64,000 nucleotides of DNA, from the NCBI RefSeq assembly GCF_004614235.1, contig NZ_SPVH01000006.1:310001-374000 (forward strand). The letters are read 5' to 3'. The notes under the pieces are model-generated. The model made no database searches. It worked only from the letters and a program-made list of their open reading frames with translations, and was not told where the DNA came from. A program made the translations under genes and the position numbers. Within the stretch, counting starts at the first letter, position 1. Each line of letters begins with the position of its first letter. Shown one piece after another: positions 33,011 through 41,651 of this stretch. The stretch is from Brevundimonas intermedia. Its GTDB lineage: Bacteria; Pseudomonadota; Alphaproteobacteria; Caulobacterales; Caulobacteraceae.

Positions 33011-33120
33011 GCTTGTTCTCGCGATGTTGCAACGCGTCACTATCCCCCCTTGTGCGCCCAAGCGCCAGAGGCAGACGCCAAAGGGGATGGCGCCGCGTCA
33101 ATGCGCCGGGTGTGGACGGA

Positions 33121-33837
33121 TCAGCCGTGGCTCATGGCCGGGGCCAGGACGACGCCGACCAGAACCGCCGTCCAGTGCACCGTCGCGCCGGTGACGACGA
33201 ATCCATGCCAGATGGCGCGGCGGAACTTCACGCGCGGGCTGACGAAGACGAAGACGCCGGCGGTGTAGATCAGGCCGCCGATGACCAGCAGGGCCAGGGC
33301 GACGGGATGCACCGTCTCGACCATCGGCTTCAGGGCGGCGACCGCCAGCCAGCCGAAGACGACATAGACGCCGCTCCAGAACTTGTCCGAGATTCGTGGC
33401 GCGAACAGCTTCACTCCGGCGCCCATGAAGGCCAGGGTCCAGATCAGGGTGGTGAAGCCGATGGACCACAGCCCCTCGAACCGCTGGGTCGTGAAGGGGG
33501 TGTAGCTGCCCGCGATCATCAGGAAGATGGCCGCCTCGTCCAGCCGCCGCAGCACGGGACGCGCGGCGCAGGGATTGGTCCAGTTGTAGATGGTCGAGGC
33601 CGTCAGCATGCCAACCAGGCAAAGCGCATAGATGGCCGTCGCCATGACGCCGCCGATGCCGGTATAGACGCCCGCCAGACCCGCCAGGATGATCCCGCCG
33701 ACCGCCGCCAGCATCAGGCCGACGACATGGACCCACAGGTCCGCCAGTTTTTCGGCGCGGGTCGGATAGTGGTCGATCATGTCCAGCTCGTCCGGCGTGC
33801 AGACGTGGGTGACGAGACGTTTCAGCGTGCGAAGCAT
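33121..33837 (-). CDS. Hemolysin III (HlyIII/PAQR) family membrane protein
   Basis: A 238-residue integral membrane protein with seven hydrophobic segments. The family-typical residues are present: LADLWVHVVGLMLAAVGG, the ASTIYNWTNP segment, DEAAIFLMIAGSYTPFT and the C-terminal IWHGFVVTGATVHWTAV (His residues likely bind a metal in PAQR proteins). ATG 33837 is preferred because GGAAGG precedes it and the cytoplasmic N-terminus begins there. Members are annotated hemolysins, but hemolytic activity is doubtful. It is divergent from phaA. Confidence 0.85.
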   Translation of the reverse strand: MLRTLKRLVTHVCTPDELDMIDHYPTRAEKLADLWVHVVGLMLAAVGGIILAGLAGVYTGIGGVMATAIYALCLVGMLTASTIYNWTNPCAARPVLRRLDEAAIFLMIAGSYTPFTTQRFEGLWSIGFTTLIWTLAFMGAGVKLFAPRISDKFWSGVYVVFGWLAVAALKPMVETVHPVALALLVIGGLIYTAGVFVFVSPRVKFRRAIWHGFVVTGATVHWTAVLVGVVLAPAMSHG

Positions 33838-33997
33838 GGCCCTTCCAATCCGTGGAGCGCGTCTATCGTTCCCGGATAATGCGCCGACAGGATGACGATT
33901 GGCTGAATCCGGCCGGGCGCCTATCGTCGCAGGTGACGAAGACGCTGCGATGCGGCAAAACGGCCACGCAGACCTATTCAGCAGAGAGTGAAATCCC

Positions 33998-35173
<1,176 letters not shown>

Positions 35174-35190
35174 GGGCCGCCACGCTTTGA

Positions 35191-35227
35191 TCCCGTCACC
35201 CTCGGGCTCGTCCTGAGGGTGACGGGA
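35191..35227. terminator. Bidirectional hairpin between phaA and the M28 peptidase
   Basis: TCCCGTCACCCTC (35191-35203) and its perfect complement (35215-35227) form a 13-bp stem with an 11-base loop between convergent genes. The flanks are not strongly T-rich, but position and strength fit a terminator. Confidence 0.7.
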
Positions 35228-35256
35228 CCTTGCTTTATGGGTTCTCTCGACCTCCG

Positions 35257-36861
35257 CTAGTCCGCCGGATACTCGAACGGATCGCTCGGCGTCGGCTGGG
35301 TCGGCAGCGGCATGCGCGGCAGGGGCTCGTCGCGGTTGGCGGCGTTCAGCAGGAAGCTGGCCAGGATGACGGCCGACTGACGCAGGTCCTCGGCTTTCAG
35401 ATGGTCGTAGCTGTCGATGCTGGTGTGGTGCAGGCGGCTGGAATAGTCGAGCGGGTCCTGGATGAACTGATAGCCGGGCACGCCGACCGACTGCATATAG
35501 ACGTGGTCGGTGCCGCCCGAGTTGCGCAGGGACACCGTCGTCGCGCCCATGCTGGCGAACGGCGCCAGCCATTCCTGGAAGATCGGGGCGGCGGCGACAT
35601 TGCCCTCGGCGTTGATGCCGCGGATCTTGCCCGAGCCGTTGTCCAGATTGAAATAGGCGACCAGATCGCGATAGCCGGCGCGCGGCTCGATCGGCCAGCG
35701 GCTGCGCCAGGTGCGATTGTTCGACAGGCCCGCCAGCGCCGGATCGTTCGACGGCGCCCGCGTCGCCAAATGCCGGTCCACATAGGCCAGCGAGCCCAGG
35801 ATGCCCTGCTCCTCGCCGTTCCACAGGGCGAAACGGATGGTGCGCTTGGGCCGTACGTTCAGGGCCTTCAGGATGCGCGCGGCCTCCATGACCACCGCGC
35901 TGCCGGCGGCATTGTCCACGGCGCCGTCCGAGGCGACCCAGCTGTCCAGGTGGGCGCCGGCCATGACGTATTCGGTCCCGCGCGCCGTGCCGGGGATGTC
36001 GGCTAAAATGTTGTAGGCGTTGACGTCCTCGTCGTGGAACCGGACCTCGCTGTTCAGCTCCAGCGTCGGGGGCGCATCGGTCAGGGCCAGGCGCGCCAGG
36101 CGGCGATAGTCCTCGGCCGCCAGCTCCATCCCCGCCAGTTTCGGCGTGGCGCCGACCTGATAGGTGTAGCCCGTGCCGTGCAGCAGGCCGCCGTCGCGCT
36201 GGGAAATCCGCACCCAGGCCAGAGCGCCCTGTTCGACCAGGAAGGCGTCCAGTTCATTGGCGAAGTTGACGGTCTTCAGCGAGCGTTCGATGGCGGCCGG
36301 CGAATGCTGCGGCTGGTTATAGACGTTGCGCTCGGCCAGCTCTGCGCTGGTCCAGCGGCGGAAGGCCGGCTCGGTCGGCTCCGACCCCGTGCCGGGTTGA
36401 GACAGCATGACGATCTTGCCCGACAGCTTGCCGCGCCATTTGTCGAAGTCCTCGACCTTGGAAATCGGAGCCACGATGACGCCGCCGCTGATCGTTCCAT
36501 TGGTCGAAGGCGTCCAGGCCACCGGAATGGCGCGCAGGTCCAGCGGCCGCGGCGCGGTCATGCGGGCGCTGGAGCGGACGATGGACCAGCCCCGGCCGAA
36601 CTCGAACCCTTCGGCCCGGACGTTGGACAGGCCGTAGTCGGTGAACTGCGCTTGAGCCCACCGTTCGGCCTCGCGCATCTGCGGCGAGTTGGTCATGCGC
36701 CCGCCGATCCGGTCGGTCAGATAGGCGGCGGTCTGCATCACCTGGCTGTGGTTCAGCCCCTGGTCGATGATGCCGTTGACGGCGACCCGGTCCACCGACT
36801 GGGCGGCGACCGGCGTGGCGAGAAGGGCGGCGGCGGATACGAAGGCGAGCAGACGCGACAT
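35257..36861 (-). CDS. Secreted M28-family zinc peptidase with PA domain, first copy
   Basis: Exported aminopeptidase or carboxypeptidase of 534 residues. It begins MSRLLAFVSAAALLATPV, a Sec signal peptide cleaved after VAA. A PA insertion domain lies at about 130-250. Zinc ligands are recognisable as H in AGAHLDSW, D in DGAVDNAAGSAV, E in NGEEQGILGS, D in AYFNLDNGSG and the C-terminal H in HHTSIDSYDH. AGGGGAAC precedes ATG 36861, so the shorter start is preferred to 36924. A related M28 gene lies at 43970-45628. Confidence 0.92.
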   Translation of the reverse strand: MSRLLAFVSAAALLATPVAAQSVDRVAVNGIIDQGLNHSQVMQTAAYLTDRIGGRMTNSPQMREAERWAQAQFTDYGLSNVRAEGFEFGRGWSIVRSSARMTAPRPLDLRAIPVAWTPSTNGTISGGVIVAPISKVEDFDKWRGKLSGKIVMLSQPGTGSEPTEPAFRRWTSAELAERNVYNQPQHSPAAIERSLKTVNFANELDAFLVEQGALAWVRISQRDGGLLHGTGYTYQVGATPKLAGMELAAEDYRRLARLALTDAPPTLELNSEVRFHDEDVNAYNILADIPGTARGTEYVMAGAHLDSWVASDGAVDNAAGSAVVMEAARILKALNVRPKRTIRFALWNGEEQGILGSLAYVDRHLATRAPSNDPALAGLSNNRTWRSRWPIEPRAGYRDLVAYFNLDNGSGKIRGINAEGNVAAAPIFQEWLAPFASMGATTVSLRNSGGTDHVYMQSVGVPGYQFIQDPLDYSSRLHHTSIDSYDHLKAEDLRQSAVILASFLLNAANRDEPLPRMPLPTQPTPSDPFEYPAD

Positions 36862-36945
36862 GAGTTCCCCTGATCTGAACAGGGGCGCATCTGATGTGAT
36901 CCGGTCGCGGAGTGCAAACTGCAAACGTCGCCCCGATCGCGACGA

Positions 36946-37920
36946 TCAGCCCCAGGGGCCGCGCGGTTCCGTCGGCGTCGCGGGAACACCGGTGGTCGAG
37001 GTCGTGAAGCCGGCGGCGGGCCGAGGCTGGGCCAGGTCCGGCGTTCGCGGGCGCGGCTGCATCCCCATCTTGGCGCCCAACTCCAGCAGCGCCTTGACGC
37101 GATTGAGCGTCGCCGGGTGGGTCGAGAACAGGTTGTCGGCCCCGCGACCCGCCAGCGGATTGATGATGAACATCTGGCCCGAGGCCGGATTGCGCTCGGC
37201 CGTCTGATTGGTGATCCGCTTGGCGTAGGCGTCGATCTTCTGCAGGGCGCTGGCCAGGGCCTGGGGATCGCCCGCGATCTCGGCGCCGACGCGGTCGGCC
37301 TCGTATTCGCGGCCCCGGCTGATCGCCATCTGCACCAGGCCGGCGGCCATGGGCGCCAGGATCATCAGGGCCAGGGTTCCGATGATCCCGCCCGGCCGTT
37401 CGCGGTCGTCTCCGCCGCCAAAGAACAGGGCGAAGTTGGCCAGGGCCGCGATGGCGCCGGCGATGGTCGCCGTCACCGTCATGATCAGGGTGTCGCGGTT
37501 CTTCACATGGGCCAGCTCGTGCGCCATCACCCCGCGCACCTCTTCCCGCGTCAGCATGTCCAGCAGGCCGGTGGTGGCGCAGACGGCCGCGTTCTCGGGA
37601 TTGCGGCCTGTTGCGAAGGCGTTGGGCTGGTCGTTGGGAATGATGGCGACCTGGGGTTGGGGCAGGCCGGCGTCGCGGGCCATCTGGCGCACATCGGCGA
37701 CATAGTTCCTGACCACGGCGTTGGGATGCTGCTCGTCGACCGGCTGGGCCCGGTACATCCTCAGCACGATCTTGTCGGCGTTCCAGTAGCTGAACATGTT
37801 CATCCCGCCTGCAAACAACAGGGCGATCGCCATGCCGGTCGCGCCGCCGATCAGGTAGCCGACGCCTGTGAACAGGGCCGTCATCGCCGCCAGCAGGATG
37901 AAGGTCTTCAGGTGATTCAT
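36946..37920 (-). CDS. htpX: Zinc metalloprotease HtpX
   Basis: Membrane-bound M48 protease for quality control of membrane proteins under heat or envelope stress. The 324-residue protein has two N-terminal helices (about 4-50), the zinc motif [13 protein letters not shown], two more helices and the third ligand region [13 protein letters not shown]. The C-terminal tail is Pro-rich. ATG 37920 ([10 protein letters not shown]) begins the first helix with GGAA upstream. It is divergent from a DUF1674 gene and lies upstream of the M28 peptidase in the same direction. Confidence 0.94.
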   Translation of the reverse strand: MNHLKTFILLAAMTALFTGVGYLIGGATGMAIALLFAGGMNMFSYWNADKIVLRMYRAQPVDEQHPNAVVRNYVADVRQMARDAGLPQPQVAIIPNDQPNAFATGRNPENAAVCATTGLLDMLTREEVRGVMAHELAHVKNRDTLIMTVTATIAGAIAALANFALFFGGGDDRERPGGIIGTLALMILAPMAAGLVQMAISRGREYEADRVGAEIAGDPQALASALQKIDAYAKRITNQTAERNPASGQMFIINPLAGRGADNLFSTHPATLNRVKALLELGAKMGMQPRPRTPDLAQPRPAAGFTTSTTGVPATPTEPRGPWG

Positions 37921-38016
37921 CGCGGTTCCGTCACCCGATCCGGCCGCTGTGTCTGGCGTCACGGGTTTGATCCTCTATTTGAGAGAAGGCGCATCAAGCC
38001 TCAAGGGAGCCGCCCT

Positions 38017-38274
38017 GTGACCGAACATCCCACCCCCGGCCCGGACAACGACGCCGAAACGGCCTCTGCCGCCCCCGCCTTCAACGCCGATGTACCCCAC
38101 GCCACGCCCGAACGCCCCGTCAGCGAGGCCGCCCGTCGCGCCCTTCAGGAGGCGGCCGATCGTCGCGCGCACCAGGAGGCGGTGCAGGCGGACACGGAAT
38201 ACGGCGGCCCGTCCGGTCCCGAACCGACCCGTTTCGGCGACTGGGAAAAGAAGGGGTTGGCGGTCGATTTCTGA
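38017..38274 (+). CDS. DUF1674 protein (succinate dehydrogenase assembly factor 4-like)
   Basis: A small 85-residue soluble protein whose C-terminus GGPSGPEPTRFGDWEKKGLA ends with VDF. That is the DUF1674/SDHAF4 signature (GPxGPEPTRxGDWE..G...DF); in mitochondria the family assists flavinylated succinate dehydrogenase assembly. The start is GTG 38017 with AAGGGAG five bases before the spacer; the frame is open far upstream but only through the antisense of htpX. The N-terminal half is low-complexity and acidic. It is divergent from htpX. Confidence 0.85.
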   Translation: MTEHPTPGPDNDAETASAAPAFNADVPHATPERPVSEAARRALQEAADRRAHQEAVQADTEYGGPSGPEPTRFGDWEKKGLAVDF

Positions 38275-38305
38275 CCTTCTGGTCCAGCCGGCGCGGGTAA
38301 AAGGG

Positions 38306-38320
38306 TTAACGGCGCCTTAA
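38306..38320. promoter_or_regulatory. CtrA-type site TTAA-N7-TTAA
   Basis: TTAA (38306-38309), seven bases and TTAA (38317-38320) match the full consensus for CtrA, the master cell-cycle regulator of Caulobacterales. It lies 52 bases before the GTG of the tandem-repeat protein gene in an otherwise GC-rich gap, where it would overlap or flank the promoter. Confidence 0.6.
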
Positions 38321-38372
38321 GAAACAGGCACCGGATTTGCCAGTGCAGGGACAACTCAGAGGAGTCTGTCCC

Positions 38373-39560
38373 GTGACGATACAGTCGATAATCACTGCCG
38401 CATCGGCGGCTCTGCTGCTCTCGGCAGCGCCCGCTCTCGCCGGAGGGCCCGGAGGCCACGGCGGCGGCTATGGCGGCGGCCATGGCGGTCAACCCGGCGG
38501 CTGCGGCGGCGGATGCGGTGGAGGCGGCTACCAGGGCGGTGGCGGCCATTACGGCGGTGGCGCCTACAACGCCAACCACAACGTCAATGTGAACGTGAAC
38601 GGCGGGGCCTACGCCAACGCCAATGCGAACGCCTATGCGGGCGCCTCCAGCTATTCGGCGATCAACGCCCGGTCCTATTCCAGCTCGTCCAGCTTCCAGC
38701 GCGGCTATGTCGGCGGCGGCACGACCTATGTCGGCAGCGGCGGCTATTCGGACGGCTATTACGGCGGTGGATACGGAGGCGGCGTGAGCACGACGTCGGT
38801 CCTGGTCGGCCGTCCGCCTGTCAGCGCGCCGGTCGGCTATCCCGTCTATGGCTTCGGCCGCGACTATATCGGCTGGCGTCCGTATCAGCAGGGCCGCCCG
38901 GCGGACTGCAACTGCCGCCCGCCCGTTCGCCCGCCGGTGCGTTACGAACAGCGCTATGAGCAGCATTACGAGCAGGGCTACGTCGATCAGCCGCCGGTCT
39001 ATGTCCAGGGCCCGCCGGTCCAGGTCGCGCCGCAGCGCATCTATGTCGCGCCTTCGCAGGTGAACTTCGCGCCGCCCCAGATCGAAATGGGACCGCCCAC
39101 CTATATCGAGCAACCGCCCATCTATGTGCAGGCGCCGCCGGTCAACATCGGGCCTCAGCGCGTCCAGGTCGCCGCGTCTCAGGTGAACATGGCCCCGCCG
39201 CAGATCGAGACGGGCGGTCCCGTCTATGTCGATCAGGCCCCGGTCTATGTGCAGTCGGCCCCGGTCAACATCGGCCCGCAACGCATCCAGGTCGCCCCCG
39301 GCCAGGTCAACATGGCCCCGCCCCAAATCGAGACCGGCGGCCCGGTCTATGTCGATCAGTCGCCCGTCTATGTGCAGTCCGCGCCGGTCAACGTCGCCCC
39401 GGCCCAGATCTACGTCGCCCCGCCGGAGGTGAACACCATGCCTCCGCCTCCCCCTCCGCCGCCGTCAGGCTACTACGGCGATCTGCCGCCGCCCGAAGCG
39501 CCCGCGCCACACGCGCCGCCGCGCCACGGCTATGCCCAGGAGCCGGGCGAGCGGGGCTGA
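38373..39560 (+). CDS. Secreted protein with a Gly-rich region and 41-residue tandem repeats
   Basis: I do not recognise the family. The 395-residue protein has a signal peptide (about 1-24, ending PALAGG), a glycine-rich stretch (about 25-65), an Asn/Ala/Ser region and a Tyr/Gly region. It then carries about 3.5 tandem repeats of 41 residues (about 215-350), each with VDQ.PVYVQ..PV, P.RI.VAP.QVN and APPQIE. The C-terminus is Pro-rich with few charged residues. Start is GTG 38373 with AGAGGAG upstream. It is probably a surface or extracellular structural protein. A CtrA-type site lies upstream. Confidence 0.8.
   Translation: MTIQSIITAASAALLLSAAPALAGGPGGHGGGYGGGHGGQPGGCGGGCGGGGYQGGGGHYGGGAYNANHNVNVNVNGGAYANANANAYAGASSYSAINARSYSSSSSFQRGYVGGGTTYVGSGGYSDGYYGGGYGGGVSTTSVLVGRPPVSAPVGYPVYGFGRDYIGWRPYQQGRPADCNCRPPVRPPVRYEQRYEQHYEQGYVDQPPVYVQGPPVQVAPQRIYVAPSQVNFAPPQIEMGPPTYIEQPPIYVQAPPVNIGPQRVQVAASQVNMAPPQIETGGPVYVDQAPVYVQSAPVNIGPQRIQVAPGQVNMAPPQIETGGPVYVDQSPVYVQSAPVNVAPAQIYVAPPEVNTMPPPPPPPPSGYYGDLPPPEAPAPHAPPRHGYAQEPGERG
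39002..39430 (+). repeat. In-frame tandem repeats of 123 bases within the secreted protein gene
   Basis: Units of 123 bases (41 codons) begin at about 38985, 39108, 39231 and 39354, each opening with a codon run for (V/I)(D/E)QxP(V/I)YVQ. The third and fourth are closest in DNA sequence, suggesting recent duplication. Length variation between strains would be expected. Confidence 0.7.
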
Positions 39561-39608
39561 TCGCCCCGCGATAGGACAACCTAAGACGAAAGGTCGCCCT
39601 GGTCTGTC

Positions 39609-40340
39609 TCAGATCAGGGCGATCTGCTGTGCGATCTCTTGCGCCGCCGCGCGGGGATCGGCCGAGGCCGTGATCGGCCGGCCGATGACCAGATGGGTGG
39701 CGCCGGCTTCAAGAGCCGCCTGCGGGGTCGCCGCTCGCGCCTGGTCGTCCAGCGCCGCGCCGACCGGCCGAACGCCCGGCGTCACGATCAGGAAGTCCGG
39801 CCGCCCCGCCGCGACGGCCAAGGCCCGCACGCGCGCCGCCTCGTGCGGGCTGGAGACGACGCCGTCGATGCCGGCGTCCAGCGCCTGACGCACGCGTCGC
39901 TCCACCAGTTCGCCCGGCGACAGGCTGTGGTCGTCGGCCGACAGATCCTCGGCCGTCAGACTGGTCAGGACCGTGACGCCCAGCACCTTCATGTTCGACC
40001 CGGCGGCCCCGCGCGCCGCCGCCGCCATCACCTGCGGTCGCGCATGGACGGTCAGCAGATCGCAGTCGGCGTCCGCCAGGTTGGCCGTCGCCTTCTCCAC
40101 CGTCGCGCCGATGTCATGCAGTTTCCAGTCCAGGAAGATCTTGCGCCCTTGCGCCTTCAGCTCGCGCGCCAGGTCCATGCCCCCGACCGCGAACAGCTGG
40201 AGTCCGATCTTGTAGAAGCCCACGGCGTCCCCGATCCGCGTGACCAGGGCGGCGGCCTCAGACGTCGTCGGCACGTCCAGGGCGCAGATGATCCGTTCGT
40301 CAGGTGCGCGATTGGGCGTCGCTGTGTTGGTCTGGGTCAT
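39609..40340 (-). CDS. pyrF: Orotidine 5'-phosphate decarboxylase
   Basis: Final step of UMP synthesis. The 243-residue TIM barrel has the N-terminal ICALDVPTTSEAAALV, the catalytic DWKLHDIGATVEKA (Lys/Asp pair), LTSLTAEDL and the phosphate-binding ending ATHLVIGRPITASADP. Length is typical. It is divergent from the MarC gene and convergent with the repeat-protein gene. Start at ATG 40340 precedes an N-terminal tail of about 16 residues before the first beta strand. Confidence 0.95.
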   Translation of the reverse strand: MTQTNTATPNRAPDERIICALDVPTTSEAAALVTRIGDAVGFYKIGLQLFAVGGMDLARELKAQGRKIFLDWKLHDIGATVEKATANLADADCDLLTVHARPQVMAAAARGAAGSNMKVLGVTVLTSLTAEDLSADDHSLSPGELVERRVRQALDAGIDGVVSSPHEAARVRALAVAAGRPDFLIVTPGVRPVGAALDDQARAATPQAALEAGATHLVIGRPITASADPRAAAQEIAQQIALI

Positions 40341-40423
40341 CGACGGACTCGCGCTTAGCGGCTATGCCGGACATGAGGGCGCGTCGGCAGGGCGGCGTGA
40401 TGGATTGAGGGCGAGGGCAGGCG

Positions 40424-41119
40424 ATGAACGCAGTCGATTTGGGTGTCAACCTGTTCGTGACCCTGTTCGCCCTGCTGGACCCGATCGGCAATCTGCCGAT
40501 CTTCGCCGCCGCGACGGCGGGCGCGACCTTGCGTCAGCGAATTTCCGTCTCGGCCCTGATCTGCGCCTTCGCCGCCGTCTTCCTGGCCTTCTTCCTGTTC
40601 ACGGGCCTTGGCCTGCTGCAGTTCTTCGGCATTTCGCTGGCGGCGTTCCGCATCGCCGGGGGCATTCTGCTGCTGTTCCTGGGTCTGGACATGGCGCGCG
40701 GCGACTTCCTGGCCATGTTCGCCGACAAGGACGCCCTGGCCGACACCAAGGACGTGCGCGGCTATGCCCGCCGCCGGTTCCAGCGCCTGGTCGTGCCCTT
40801 CGCCATTCCGCTGATGATCGGCCCCGGCGCCATATCCGCCGTCATCATCCAGGCGGGCGAGGCGGCCAAGCTGGGTTATGCGGGGACCATGGGGTCGCTG
40901 GCCGCCATCACCGCCGCCTGCGCCGTCTCCTTCGTCTGTTTCGCCCTGACCGGGTCGCTCAGCCGCCTGCTGGGCGAGGTCGGCATGGCCATCATCGTGC
41001 GCGTGCTGGGTCTGATCCTGTGCGCCCTGGCGATCCAGTTCATCCTGCTGGGTCTGGGCGAGGCCATTCCCGGCATGATCTCCGGCGCGGTGACGACGCC
41101 CTATCCGGCGGCGAAGTAG
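40424..41119 (+). CDS. MarC-family integral membrane protein
   Basis: A 231-residue protein with six hydrophobic segments. The start NAVDLGVNLFVTLFALLDPI and the following GNLPIFAAATAG are characteristic of the MarC/UPF0056 family. The second half repeats the pattern at PFAIPLMIGPGAISAVIIQ, as expected for the duplicated fold. The biochemical role is unsettled; early association with multiple-antibiotic resistance has not held up. GAGGGCAGGCG precedes the ATG. It is convergent with the zinicin-like gene, with stops three bases apart. Confidence 0.87.
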   Translation: MNAVDLGVNLFVTLFALLDPIGNLPIFAAATAGATLRQRISVSALICAFAAVFLAFFLFTGLGLLQFFGISLAAFRIAGGILLLFLGLDMARGDFLAMFADKDALADTKDVRGYARRRFQRLVVPFAIPLMIGPGAISAVIIQAGEAAKLGYAGTMGSLAAITAACAVSFVCFALTGSLSRLLGEVGMAIIVRVLGLILCALAIQFILLGLGEAIPGMISGAVTTPYPAAK

Positions 41120-41122
41120 GCT

Positions 41123-41521
41123 TCAGTCCTCTTCGTCCTCGATGGCGTGGATGTCGTCGTCGGTCAGGCCCAGGTGGTGGCCGATCTCGTGGATCAGGAC
41201 GTGGGCGATCAGTTCGGCGATCCCCACGTCGCCGCGCTCGCACCATTCGTCCAGGATCGGGCGGCGGTAGAGGAAGACCCGCGACGGCTCGGCCGCCGGC
41301 CCCAGACTGTCGCGCCGACCGATGTCCACGCCGTGATACAGGCCCGTCAGCTCGAACGGATCCTCGATCTCCATCTCCGCCAGCGTCGCCTCGTCGGCGA
41401 AGTCGTCGATGCGGATGACCACCTCGCCCGCCGCCTGTCTGAAAGGCCCCGGCAGGGCGTCGAACGCCTCTTGCGCCAGCCTGGCGAAGTCGTCGAGGGA
41501 GGGGGCGATCGCGTCGGTCAT
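41123..41521 (-). CDS. Zinicin-like metallopeptidase family protein
   Basis: A 132-residue cytoplasmic protein of the short zinc-protease-like family (DUF1025 type). The zinc site HEIGHHLGLTDDD is at about residues 111-123 in the expected HExxHxxGxxD form. FLYRRPILDEWC and the ADEATLAEMEIEDPFELTGLY region precede it. ATG 41521 (MTDAIAPSL) is chosen because the extra 49 residues from 41668 overlap the divL upstream region and have no family support. The activity is unproven. Confidence 0.82.
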   Translation of the reverse strand: MTDAIAPSLDDFARLAQEAFDALPGPFRQAAGEVVIRIDDFADEATLAEMEIEDPFELTGLYHGVDIGRRDSLGPAAEPSRVFLYRRPILDEWCERGDVGIAELIAHVLIHEIGHHLGLTDDDIHAIEDEED

Positions 41522-41651
41522 GACTGCGATATCGCGGTCCCTAGGGGGCGGCGCAACGGGGCGCGATGACGCGATCACGAGACTGCCGCTTTTTCGCGCG
41601 CTTGGGGTATGGTTACCGAATCGGGGCGCAGACCTTTCTCCAGGGACACGA

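Noticed and set aside
38985..39430. Tandem repeats considered as a CRISPR array
   Set aside because: Units of 123 bases are in frame with one protein, lack spacers and lie within a signal-peptide-bearing gene; no cas genes are nearby.
41409..41651. Upstream extension of the divL frame
   Set aside because: The frame is open to 41409, but that part is antisense to the zinicin-like gene and the membrane segment of DivL begins directly after ATG 41652.
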